Positions 20,196 to 30,362 of a stretch of DNA of 64,000 bases are shown piece after piece. The position numbers and the translations under genes are program-made. This DNA is from Ectobius pallidus (lineage: Eukaryota; Arthropoda; Insecta; Blattodea; Ectobiidae). The notes beneath the pieces are model-generated. The model saw only the letters and a list, made by a program, of their open reading frames with translations. It was not told the origin of the DNA and did no database searches. Every line of letters starts with the position of its first letter. The stretch's first letter is position 1. The DNA lies in the NCBI GenBank assembly GCA_964059195.1, contig CAXKWD010000009.1, forward strand, positions 44,921,160 through 44,985,159. The letters are read 5' to 3'.

Positions 20196-21205
20196 CTTTC
20201 CTAATTGAAAGGTTAATTTTACAACGGTTATTTGATTTCGGGGGTTCCTCCCTTGAGCCCCAGCCTTGGCTACGTCCCTAACGGGGGGGGGAGATAAAAG
20301 GGTATTTCCCTACAAGTGGGAAGTGATCTGGCCATTAACTACGTAATATAAAAAAAAGTAACAGGTAACGGTTATAAATAACAGTTACTTTCGTGTAACT
20401 GGAACAGTAACGTAACTGTTCCAAAAAAAGTAACTGGTTCCCATCTCTAAACTGGCGTGGCATGCTATAAGCCAGAGCCTGCACAAGATATGACTAACAC
20501 ACGCGGCAAAGAATTGGCGGTTTGCGCCAATTACCAAAGAGGCAAATTTAAACCATATAAACTTATAGGCTCTTGATCTAACACTACTACTAGCGCCGCC
20601 AGTGAGCAGGAGTGGGCTGTTATAGTTAACGTTTCTCTGTTGTGTTTTGTGTACGAAAATATAATATAAATTCTAGTAAAACAGGGGTGCCCACAGGGGG
20701 GGGGTTAAGACGCAGACTGCGTCATTGAAATTTCTGAGGGGGGGGGAATATTATCGTTTTATGAATTTTCTGGGGGGTTGAAAATTGTTGCAAAATTAAA
20801 GTTTTATATGTTAAAAATAAAAACGGGGGGGGCGCAAGGAAAAAATGTATATTATTAATTATTATAGTCAGGTGTTTTTCTTTTAAGACAATTATTTGAA
20901 TTGCAGAAGTTTTACCAAATCGACTACATGGAAGCAGAATCCACAGTGGATTAGGAAAGGGGGGTTCAGGGGGTTTGGACCCCCAAGAGTCAAAACCTAA
21001 AATTCTATATTTGTATTTAAAAAATATATATTTATTTAATTAAACAAGATTTGTTGGTGTGTCAAATATGATAAAGCAGTTATTTTCTTTTCATAACATA
21101 TGAGTAGGCCTATTATGTCCACTGTTCCATGTGCTATTTAACTTTTCTTATAAATAGTAATAATCATTATAATTTAGGTAACAATTTCTTGTTTAAGTTG
21201 CCATG

Positions 21206-22522
21206 TCTTAGAGCATATATGGGCAACTTCCGGCCCGCGGGCCGGATGTGGCCCGTTCTGCCTTTTGATCCGGCCCGCGGAACATGTAGGCTACTGATGG
21301 TGCGCCTTATATGATCGGTACACGAAAAGGTTTTCATCGGAATTTTTAAAGAATTTTAGACGTGTAAAATTTTAGACGTGTAAAATTATGATTTAATAAT
21401 CCTACAATGCATTGTCCACCAACAGAACTTCTGTTCTAAGTCCATTCGATTGCAGAACGCCATGGATGTGGTAATAAAGACTATTAATATTATTTGATCC
21501 CGCGCGCTTAACCATCGCCAGTTCAAAGCATTTTTGGATGATCTCTCTTCGGAAAATGGTGACATGACATATTGTTGCGAAGTAAGATGGTTGAGCAAAG
21601 GCAAAATGCTGAAAAGATTTTACGATCTTAGACAGGAAATTGCTGATTTTATGGAAATCAAAGAAAAACCTTTGCCTGAAGGTTATGGTTATGTGATTTA
21701 GCATTTCTAATTGACATCACGGGTCACTTGATTGTGTTGAATTTGAAGCTTCAAAAACAAGTTAGTAAACGAATTGTACAGCCATTTGAAAAGGTTCCAC
21801 AACTGAATTCGCTTGTGGGAAACACAAATGCGGTCTGGAAGCTGTTATTTTTCAACACTATCCAGTCAGGAAAATATTGATTACACCCAATATGCTGAAG
21901 AACTGAAAACACTGTCGGGGCAATTTTTTAATAGATTTTCAGACTTCAAAAAATTGGATAGCTGCCTTCACCTTTTTGCTACTCTGATGAAAAATGACGT
22001 CGAGAAGGCTCCGACACACCTGCAAATGGAGTTGATCGAGATTCAGCAAGACACACATTTAAAGCCAAAATTTGAAGACGTGGAGCTAAGTGATTTCTAC
22101 AGAACATACTATACCGAAGAAAAGTACCCACAGCTGAGTGCATTTGGAAGTACTTATAAATGTGAACAGTTTTTTTCCCCCATGATGAAAACTAATAACT
22201 CAAAGTATCGAACGGGACTTACAGATGAAAATTTGGAAAACACTCTGCGCTTGTGTATTAGTGGGATTGATGCCAACATTTATTATCTTGTTTGTCAGTT
22301 TCAAGCTCAAGTTTCTCATTAATTTCTGCTGATTGTAAGTAAATACCTAATCAGTTCGATATTGTTCTCATTCATGTAACTTTAGCATTATACTTTATAA
22401 ATATAAAAAATCCGTATCATGATTATTTTTCACAAATACCTATTATCTACGGCCCGCGACTTCATAACTATCGTAAAGTTTAGCCCGCATCTTTCCAAAG
22501 GTTGCCCATACCTGTCTTAGAG
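21206..22522 (+). mobile_element. Charlie/ZBED-type hAT, TSD TCTTAGAG
   Basis: The element is 21214-22514 with the perfect 8-bp duplication TCTTAGAG on both sides. The left end is CATATATGGGCAAC followed by CGGCCCGCGGGCCGG; the right end, inverted, is CAGGTATGGGCAAC. This is the classic hAT-Charlie terminal style. It landed in one unit of the tandem repeat of the surrounding element and contains a decayed transposase. Confidence 0.85.
21405..22322 (+). pseudogene. hAT (ZBED/GTF2IRD2-like) transposase, C-terminal half
   Basis: Frames across this span read like the C-terminal half of the hAT transposase family that includes ZBED5 and GTF2IRD2-related proteins. Landmarks are CCEVRWLSKGKMLKRFYDLR near 21575, LCDLAFLIDITGHL near 21690 (in a shifted frame), and the C-terminal dimerisation stretch with EQFFSPMMKTNNSKYRTGLT followed by DENLENTLRLCIS. 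The last 169 codons (21813-22322) are open. Frameshifts and an in-frame stop interrupt the rest, and the BED finger end is missing. The protein would have bound and cut element ends, but this copy is dead. Confidence 0.75.
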
Positions 22523-23045
22523 TATAGTAAACAAATTTGCTAACTAGTTTTTCAGTGCCAAAATAGCGTAAAATGTTATTTACATTAGTTCAACATTTAA
22601 AAATTTCCCGAGGGAGGACACCCGACTTAGGTAACATTTTCTTGTCATAGAGTATGGTAAACAAATTACCTAACTAGTTTTTTAGTGCTAAAATAGCGTA
22701 AAATGTGATTTTCATTAATTCAATATTTAAAAATTTTCCGGGGCTGGACCCCCCACCTAGGTAATGATTTCTTATGTACATTGGCTTGTCTTAGAGTATG
22801 GTAAACAAATTTCATAACTAGTTTTCAGTGCTAAAATAGCGTAAAATGTGATTTTCATTAGTTCAATATTTAAAAATTTCCCGGGGTGGACATCCGACTT
22901 AAGTAACATTTTGTTGTTTACATTGGCATGTCTTAGAGTATGGTAAACAAATTTCCTAACTAGTTTTTGAGTGCTAAAATAGCGTAAAATGTGATTTTCA
23001 TTAGTTCAATATTTAAAAATTTTCTGGGATGGACCCCCGACCCCT
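22515..23045 (+). repeat. About 137-bp tandem repeat, four units plus a split one
   Basis: Units start with CTTAGAGTATGGTAAACAAA or a variant at about 22515, 22650, 22793 and 22930. A further unit was split by the nested hAT, with its left part just before 21214. Each has TAACTAGTTTT, AAAATAGCGTAAAATG and a C/G-rich end. Confidence 0.8.
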
Positions 23046-23321
23046 TTCTTGGGGGGTATTCCAAACCCCCCGGCACTTCCGACCCTCCCCGCAATTTTTT
23101 TTCTGGCTACTTATCATATTATTATATTATTAATATAATATTACAAAGCGGCCCAAGAAGTTAAAGCGACAAAAAATAAATTAATTAAAAAAATTGCCCC
23201 CCCCCCTAGAAAATATTATATAGGCGCCCTTGTCGACAGGCAATTGGGTTGGGGGTGAGCAATGAAGTTTGGGGGTGGGCACCCCTGAGTAAAATAATAA
23301 ATACAACATATGCCTAAAGAA

Positions 23322-23381
23322 AATGTCCGGTTATGTAGGTGGCATGATATGTGCCGTCTATGGTTGTAATAATTATTTTTA
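23322..23381 (+). pseudogene. Possible THAP-domain first exon remnant
   Basis: A 19-codon frame starting ATGTCCGG encodes MSGYVGGMICAVYGCNN and then a stop. A Met-Ser-Gly start with C-x-x-x-x-C spacing resembles the start of THAP zinc-finger domains. Downstream codons do not continue the fold. It may be a real first exon ending before a splice donor, or a relic of a P-type transposase. Confidence is low. Confidence 0.3.
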
Positions 23382-23608
23382 GAGTGAAATAAGTAAAATC
23401 GTTAATTAGAGTGTGTACAAGACTGATTCATTCAGATGTTCATTGTCTTACCATCCGAATTGTTTTACAAGTAAAAATTTCAAATTTAAAAAAAGCATAT
23501 ATTGTACAAAGTATTTTGCAAATCTTATGAATTAAAATTTAAAGCTGATTTTCACAAAAATGCATTAAAGTGAAACAATTAGTTTTGATAGGAACTTATT
23601 TAAAAAAA

Positions 23609-24247
23609 GTGTATGGAACGCCATGCGACAGAAGTGAAACTTTTTTTATTTTTTCAAATTTGGATTATTGGATTATTTTTCAAATTTTGAACTGTTGGAC
23701 TTTTTAATATTGGGTTTTTGGACTTTTTAAATTTTGGATTTTTTAAATTTCTGATCTTTTAATTATATAATTTTGGATTTTTAAATTTTTTACATTTTAG
23801 ATCATTGAATTCTTTTTTAGTTTTTGAATTTTTTAATTTTCGATTTTTTTTATTTTTATATTTTAGTTTTTATAATTTTGGATATTTATGTTTTAAATTT
23901 TGGATATTTGGATTTTTTAATTTTTTATTTTTAAAATTTTGGACTTATTAATTTTGGTTCTTTGAATTTCTTAATTTTGAAATTTTGGATTATTTAAATG
24001 TTGGATCTTTTATTTTTTATTTTTTGAATTTTTTAAATTTTGGATTTTCAATTTTTTAATTTTTAATTTTTGGACTTTTTCAGTTTTGGATAAGCCTAAT
24101 CATTGAGTTGATTGTTTTCTGTGCAGTCCGTTCCGTCACACCTCACTAATTTCGTGACGATTTTGAGCGTAATACTAATTTAGTGACGATTTTGAGCGTT
24201 ACACAAGCTCTCGATTTACCCCTTCCGCGGCTAAAGAAATTTTACTT
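23609..24247 (-). mobile_element. Minisatellite cassette, copy D, reverse strand
   Basis: Same order as the other copies on the reverse strand: CTTTAGCCGCGG near 24240, two tandem units with CGCTCAAAATCGTCAC, the GGAACGGACTGCACAG block near 24120, a 380-bp AT minisatellite, then GTTTCACTTCTGTCGC and the hairpin GCATGGCGTTCCATAC. Relative to copies A and B, one stem pair changed on both sides (G-C to A-T). T-runs (A-runs on the + strand) flank it at both ends. Confidence 0.65.
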
Positions 24248-24424
24248 AAAAAAAATTAGCGTTATCGTCATTTAATTAAGTTAGTTTAGCTGTAGTGTAA
24301 ATTATGTTATTTCCCGACCTAATTCCTGCATTATCAAGCACAAAAATAAGTTAATGTGTCATCAGGACTTTGAAAAACGAATTTATTTCTGCAGTTATAT
24401 AGGTTCATTAAGTAGCTTCAAAAA

Positions 24425-25063
24425 GTGATGAGATGCAGCAAGAATGCCATAAGCAACATGAAGAACATTATACTCGGAAATGACAAAATACAGGAGGTGA
24501 ATGAATTCTGCTACTTGGGGAGCAAAATTACTAAAGATGGACGAAGCAAAGATGATGTGAAAAGCAGGATATTACAAGCAAAAAGGGCTTTCTTTAACAA
24601 GAAAAGTCTATTGGTGTCAAATATTGACCTAAAAGTCAGAAAAAAATTTATAAAGTTATATGTTTGGAGCATACCACTCTATGGCAGTGAGACGTGGACT
24701 TTAGGAAAAAGTGAAAGGCATAAAATAGAAGCTTTTGAAATGTGGTGCTATAGACGAATGTTGAAAATAAGGTGGACTGACAGAATATCTAACGAAGAGG
24801 TCTTAGAAAGAATAGAGGAGCAAAGAAGTCTATGGACGACACTCATTAGAAGAAGGGCCAGACTAGTGGGGCACATTATGAGGCATCCAGGCTTGGTCAA
24901 CACTATATTAGAAGGAACAATAGAGGGGAAAAATTGTAAGGGAAGACCACGATTAGAATATGCAAAACAGATTATTGGCGATTTTGGATGTAAAAAATAT
25001 GTGGACATGAAGAGACTGGCTCAAGATAGGAAGAACTGGAGAATTGCATCAAACCAGTTGTAA
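24425..25063 (+). pseudogene. LINE RT C-terminal fragment (RTE/CR1-like)
   Basis: A 212-codon open frame matches the thumb and C-terminal part of APE-type non-LTR polymerases. Landmarks are FCYLGSKITKDGRSKDDVKS, LYGSETWTLGKSE, WCYRRMLKIRW and GHIMRHPGL, then a basic KGRPRLEYAKQI tail. The endonuclease and RT palm (FADD) are missing, so it is a 5'-truncated copy. No stop interrupts the surviving part, suggesting a fairly recent insertion. I cannot separate RTE from CR1 without a tree. Confidence 0.7.
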
Positions 25064-25359
25064 AACTGATGACTACAGAGAGAGAAGTAGCTTCTGAGAC
25101 TGCTGCCCATTCCTACTCAACAGATGGCACCTCTGTGCTAGTGGACATTCTGAACAAAGGGAATAGAGTAGAGTGGGCGGTATTCTTATTGCGAGTATTT
25201 GTGTTCTGTGAGTATTTGACTCTGTGCATGTGTTCCTCCGTGATGTGTTCAGTTCAGTACCAACCATACGTTTCATTGACTGTTTCAGTTGCATCGTAGT
25301 CTTCAGTGTGAGCGGTAGTGCAGTGACTTTGTTAGCTTTACAACTTCTCACGAGACGGA

Positions 25360-25739
25360 GTGCGAGCAGTGCAAGACTTTTTACATTTTTGTGATAATTC
25401 TAGTGGTAGTAGGAATAGTTTTGTACACGATGAATTAACTACTGTAAGTACAACTTATCACTTACTCACAGTGGAGTCCCTTTTTGGGATATCGTCACAA
25501 AATGGTTTCGAGGTAGGAGTAGAGGAAACCACACAAAACACAATGGAAGTCACAGAAACCAATGACACATCATACGACATGGCAGCCATAACCATACCTG
25601 AAGAACAACCGCAAAGACAACAGAAGGTGACATCATTTGTTATCAACGAGGATTATAAAATTAATACATATAGTACATATGATCAAGGTCCATACGTGGT
25701 AGCCTTAACTCATAAAGACAAAAATCTAGGCAACCTACA
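25360..25739 (+). pseudogene. I-type LINE ORF1, 5' part
   Basis: This is the N-terminal part of the LINE's gag-like RNA-binding protein, up to the BEL/Pao insertion. The frame is open and rich in T/E. It ends GPYVVALTHKDKNLGNLH, a stretch typical of insect ORF1 proteins just before the RRM-like region. Removing the BEL element plus one CTACA copy rejoins this frame to 30363 without a shift. The true start could be 25360 or the in-frame ATG at 25543. Confidence 0.7.
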
Positions 25740-26388
25740 TGTTAGATCAAGAGTCTATAAGTTATATTGTTTCAAATTTGCCTCTGTGTTAATTGGCGCG
25801 AGCCTCCCATTCTTTCCCGCTATGCTTGTCATTTCCTGTGCAGGTTCTGGCTTGTAGCGGTCGCCACGCCAGTCCAGTACTAGTTAGTTGAGATCGAGAT
25901 CCAGTCGTATACAGGCATGCGTTACAATTGCTTCTGATTGCAGGACAATTTTCGCTCTGTATAGTTAGTGCTCATCTTCAATTCCACACCTATTTGGCTC
26001 CTGTAGTGAAGGCAGCTTTGCGTGTGAAGTTCCGGGAATCACATTGTATTTTTAGTGTAATTTACAATCATTCCATTGTCTTCGTAGTCTAGCCGCCACG
26101 TGCAGTGAACATTACTGGGGCTAGCGCTTGCATATCGGGCGGGAGCATTGTTTGGCTCCTAGAAATAGTAACTGTATTGAATCGCATATATCATATTTTG
26201 TCAAGTGTTTATATTATTATTTATTATTCAGAGTTCAGGCTTCCTGAATATATATTATTGTCAAACCCATCAGATTTAAATCTCTGTTCCAGCTGGCCTA
26301 CAGTCCTAGTTCTCCTTTGTTTAATTTTAATTGGTGTAAAACACCTGGTCCTCCGAAAACCTATCAATTGTTCCTGTGTTACCCGACA
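25740..26388 (+). repeat. BEL/Pao 5' LTR
   Basis: 649-bp direct repeat of 29728-30357, with TG and CA ends. TGGTCC lies 4 bp past the end, at the expected primer-binding position, but I cannot name the tRNA. Confidence 0.85.
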
Positions 26389-26685
26389 TTTTTGGTCCTC
26401 ACGGGCAGGGTTTGATTTTTGCAATAATTTCTGAATATTTAACATTTTCACAACGTGGTCGACGTTCGTGTTCTTTGTGGTGTACTTCGTGTCGTATTCG
26501 GCTCGGCTCGGCTGCTCGACCTTCAACTGCTCGCAACGCGCGCGACAGCTGGGCTGCCTCTCCGCGTGTTTCATGGCCGACTTAGCGGGAAGAAGACAAC
26601 CGCCTCCAGCCGCTCCCAACAGTTTGCAGCGAACTGCCTAATCACTTCTCTTCTGTCAATGCAAAGTTAATTATTTCATTTCAAC

Positions 26686-27594
26686 ATGGAACAAGAAGAT
26701 TTGAAAATTTTAGTCAGACGTCGTGGTGTATGTAAAAGGAAGTTTAACTTTCTCAACGACGTACCTGAAGATGTTAGTATATTTGTGATCAAAGCGCATT
26801 ATGAAAAACTGTTGAATGAAATTAAAAAGTTTGAAGCTGTGCAAACGCAGATTGAATCTATAGTGGAAATTGATACAGAACTTGATACTCACATACAGTA
26901 TGCAGACGAGGTATCAACGTTGTATATTGATCTAAATGCAAGGTTAAGTGAGTTAATGCATGCTCGTGAGCCTACATCAGTTAGTGTCAATTCAAACAAT
27001 AGTGACACACGATAAACAGTGAACTCCAGTGCTTCGCAGGCAAGCAATATGATAAAATTTCCAACGATTCAGATTCCAGTGTTTGAAAGCGATGTAACTA
27101 AATTCAAACATTATTTTGATACTTCAGGCCAGGCCAGTTTCGTGACTGCGGATCTAGCGAGGCGTCTGCAACTTCCTACAATGACAGCTGATACGCCTGT
27201 CAAAGGTATAAATGGTACTTCATCGAATGCCAGTCATAGTGTGAACATTAACGTGAGATCCATGGTTTACAACTATCGGAGGAATCTAGATTGCCTAATC
27301 CTTCCTCGCATAACAGGGAAGCTACCTGCAGTCCGAATTGACCCATCCTCATGGAATATTCCTTCGGACATTCCATTAGCCGATCCTAAATTCCATATTC
27401 CTTCTGAAATTGATTTGCTGATTGGAGGAGCATTATTCTTCGAACTTTTCCATGGTAAGACCTTGACAAATCCTGGTTTTCCTGCATTGATTAGTACAGA
27501 ACTAGGATGGATATTGTCTGGAACCATTCCTAAATCCTCTGTGAAAGGCAATCTGGATGCGGGTTCCCAGCACAACTTTTTCATCTCTACGTTA
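26686..27594 (+). pseudogene. BEL/Pao gag-protease remnant
   Basis: The frame opens with a charged, coiled-coil-like gag N-terminus (109 codons). It is cut by an in-frame TAA at 27013-27015, then continues in the same frame. At about 27120 gag (FKHYF) runs directly into protease-like sequence with DTSGQASFVTADLARRL in the position of the D-S/T-G active site. This means the middle of gag, with its zinc knuckles, has been deleted. The rest matches the BEL aspartic protease to RT linker (IDLLIGGALFFELF). A one-base shift near 27590 separates it from the RT frame. Confidence 0.75.
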
Positions 27595-27596
27595 AT

Positions 27597-29507
27597 GTGG
27601 ACAAGCAGCTGCGACGGTTTTGGGACCTCGAAGACTTTCCACAACAAATATTAACACAAGAAGAGAAACGGTGTGAACAGCATTATGTAGAAAATACCAC
27701 TCGCAATGATGATGGTAGTTTCACAGTACGTCTGCCAATGAAACAGGATAAAACTTCATTGGGTGAATCCAGACAACAAGCAGTTAAGCGCTTTAGTTAC
27801 CTGGAGCGAAAACTTCAGAACGACTCTGCTCTAAAGGAAGACTATACTAAATTTCTTGTAGAGTACGAGCAGATGGGTCACATGAAAAGAGTTTCACCTC
27901 CTCAAGATAATGAAGTATGTTATTACCTGCCTCATCATGCAGTAATAAAACCTTCTTCATCTACGACTCGTACACGAGTAGTGTTTGATGCTTCTGCAAA
28001 GACGGACACAGGATGCTCTTTGAATGACATCATAGAATGTGGTCCTACAATTCAAGATGATTTGTCATCAATTATTCTTCGCTTCAGAACATACCGCTAT
28101 GCATTTTCAGCTGATATATCTAAAATGTATAGAAGGGTACAAATGCATCCTGAAGACCAGAATCTCCAGCGTATTGTATGGCGTCCAGATAAAAGTGAGC
28201 CACTACAAGATTATGCCTTGACTACCGTAACCTATGGCACTAAGTCAGCATCTTTCTTAGCCATACGGTCTTTGAATCAACTCGCTCAGGAAGAAGAGTC
28301 TAAATATCCTCGTGCAGCAGACGCAGTACGAACCTCTTTCTATGTGGACGATTGCCTGTCAGGTCATGACGATCTACAGGAAGCTCTACGATTGCAAAGT
28401 GAACTCATACTTATGTTAAACAGTGGAGGATTTCCACTACGCAAATGGTGTTCAAACAACGAGGCCATCTTGGAAGCAGTACCTGTGGAGCACAGAGAAA
28501 TGCAACTTCCTTTGTCCCTCGATAACAGTGAAAATGCTCATGCGCTTGGACTTCTGTGGCATCCAAGTACTGATTTGCTACAGATACAATCACATTCCTC
28601 TCTCCAAGAACCTCCTTCCTACAAGTTTACCAAGAGAAATATCCTTGCTGTTACATCCTCTATCTTTGATCCTCTAGGCCTCATAAGTCCTATCGTAATC
28701 CATGCCAAGATGTTCTTGCAATCTCTGTGGCTCGCTAAGCTTAGTTGGGATGAAGAGTTGCCATTTCACCTAAGGGAAAAGTGGATGGACATCTGTGACA
28801 TTCTTTCTACAATTCATAATGTTCGCATTCCACGCCATGTTTTAACAGCAGCTACGGTTACCGACATACAGATACATGGATTCTGTGATGCCTCGGAGAA
28901 AGCCTATGGTGCCTGTGTGTATGTACGGTCTACTGAGAGCAGTGGTCTTGTTACAACTAAACTACTTTGCTCCAAGTCCAAGGTTTCCCCATTGAAGAAG
29001 CAAACAATTCCAAGACTCGAGTTGTGTGGTGCCTTGTTACTTGCGAAACTGTATCATAAAGTTGTCAATGACTTGAAATTGCCTACATCACAAAATTATC
29101 TGTGGTCTGACTCCATGATTGTGCTCTCATGGATCAAATCTAATCCCCATAAATGGAAAACATTTGTGTCTAATCGCGTATCTCAAATCCAGGAGATGTC
29201 AGAGACGGCAGCGTGGCGGCATGTGGCCACCCAACACAACCCCGCTGACATGATTTCGAGAGGTGTGGTGACAGAACAAATCTCAGACATTGATTTATGG
29301 TGGAACGGGCCTGTGTGGATTTCACAGCCTATTGAATCATGGCCCAAACAGCCTCAGCAACTTGAGCTGCAGGACATGGGTGAGCAGCGTGACACAGTCT
29401 GCCTAGTCACACATGCTGCAGAAGACTTTATGCTACGCTTTTCCAAGCTGACATGCGTCCAGCGAAAACATTCAGATTGGTACTCTTGTCCTCCTGAAAG
29501 AAGATAA
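27597..29507 (+). pseudogene. BEL/Pao reverse transcriptase-RNase H
   Basis: This is a 636-codon open frame. The RT part carries RVVFDASAKT, FSADISKMYRRVQMHPEDQ and the catalytic YVDD near residue 250. RNase H follows with HGFCDASEKAYGACVYVRS and then LWSDSMIVLSWIKSNPHKWK. The end bears the Pao-type ISRGV and LWWNGPVWI motifs. After that the frame jumps into unrelated residues because the integrase core is deleted. The frame lacks gag and integrase, and its own start ATG is only a reading-frame convenience after the frameshift. Confidence 0.85.
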
Positions 29508-29652
29508 TTCTCCACCGCTCCAATGGAAGCTGGGAATCATCTCATCAGTGCATCCTGGTGACGACGGTTTAGTGCGTGTTGTGACAGTGCGTACGTCCAG
29601 TGGTGAATACAAGCGACCAATTGTAAAAGTGTGTCCCTTGCCTATTCAGTAA
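29476..29652 (+). pseudogene. BEL/Pao integrase C-terminal remnant
   Basis: In a different frame from the RT, this piece reads LKEDNSPPLQWKLGIISSVH and later VRTSSGEYKRPIVKVCPLP before TAA. This is the C-terminal end usual for BEL/Pao polyproteins. The catalytic D,D-35-E core is missing between it and RNase H. Confidence 0.7.
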
Positions 29653-29727
29653 AGTGTAAATCTATTAGTATATCTTGATCTATCCGCAAAGTGTTATGTA
29701 AAATCTGTCGATTTTAGGCGGGAGTTA

Positions 29728-30357
29728 TGTTAGATCAAGAGTCTATAAGTTATATTGTTTCAAATTTGCCTCTGTGTTAATTAATATGCTTGTCATTTCC
29801 TGTGCAGGTTCTGGCTTGTAGCGGTCGCCACGCCAGTCCAGTGCTAGTTAGTTGAGATCGAGATCCAGTCGTATACAGGCATGGGTTACAATTGCTTCTG
29901 ATTGCAGGACAATTTTCGCTCTGTATAGTTAGTGCTTATCTTCAATTCCACACCTATTTGGCTCCTGTAGTGAAGGCAGCTTTGCGTGTGAAGTTCCGGG
30001 AATCACATTGTATTTTTAGTGTAATTTACAATCATTCCATTGTCTTCGTAGTCTAGCCGCCACGTGCAGTGAACATTACTGGGGCTAGCGCTTGCATATA
30101 TTATCGGGCGGGAGCATTGTTTGGCTCCTAGAAATAGTAACTGTATTGAATCGCATATATCATATTTTGTCAAGTGTTTATATTATTATTTATTATTCAG
30201 AGTTCAGGCTTCCTGAATATATATTATTGCAAAACCCATCAGATTTAAATCTCTGTTCCAGCTGGCCTACAGTCCTAGTTCTCCTTTGTTTAATTTTAAT
30301 TGGTGTAAAACACCTGGTCCTCCGAAAACCTATCAATTGTTCCTGTGTTACCCGACA
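29728..30357 (+). repeat. BEL/Pao 3' LTR
   Basis: 630-bp partner of the 5' LTR. It is preceded by the purine-rich AGGCGGGAG at about 29716-29724, the likely plus-strand primer. Confidence 0.85.
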
Positions 30358-30362
30358 CTACA

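Larger units (their letters stand above)
16589..20457. mobile_element. hAT element, TAGAGATGGG ends, TSD AACTGGCG
   Basis: The element is 16597-20449, flanked by the perfect 8-bp duplication AACTGGCG (16589-16596, 20450-20457). Termini are TAGAGATGGGGAA and TTCCCATCTCTA. Both subterminal regions are dense in GTAAC/GTTAC pentamers, which may be transposase-binding sites. There is no transposase ORF. Its interior holds a MITE, a SINE, a reverse tRNA-like segment, a GTTAC-rich array, a 147-bp tandem array and a cluster of ATCGAT palindromes. Confidence 0.8.
16056..20588 (-). mobile_element. BEL/Pao solo LTR, reverse strand, split by a hAT element
   Basis: 16061-16596 plus 20458-20583 together match the LTRs of the BEL/Pao element at 25740-30357, in reverse orientation, beginning TGTTAGGTA and ending TCTAACA. 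The 5-bp duplication CTACT flanks it (16056-16060, 20584-20588). No internal region is present, so it is a solo LTR. It differs from the other copy at many positions, so it is an older insertion. It was later split by the hAT element at 16597-20449. Confidence 0.8.
20674..23295. mobile_element. hAT-like element with CAGGGGTGCCC ends
   Basis: The element is about 20682-23287. Its left end is CAGGGGTGCCCAC and its right end GTGGGCACCCCTG, a perfect 13-bp inverted repeat. AGTAAAA lies at both flanks (7 of 8 bp match), consistent with a hAT duplication. It carries G-runs, about 137-bp tandem units and a nested Charlie/ZBED-type hAT. No transposase of its own is visible. Confidence 0.7.
25735..30362 (+). 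mobile_element. BEL/Pao LTR retrotransposon, internally deleted; TSD CTACA
   Basis: LTRs at 25740-26388 and 29728-30357 begin TGTTAGATC and end CCCGACA. The 5-bp duplication CTACA flanks the element (25735-25739, 30358-30362). The interior holds a shortened gag, a fused protease piece, RT, RNase H and the last part of integrase. The integrase core and most of gag are gone, so it is non-autonomous. The LTRs differ by a 24-bp and a 5-bp indel plus a handful of substitutions, suggesting a moderately recent insertion. Confidence 0.88.

Noticed and set aside
26224..26619. 131-codon reverse frame across the BEL LTR and leader
   Set aside because: Shadow of LTR and leader sequence. No domain and it crosses the LTR boundary.
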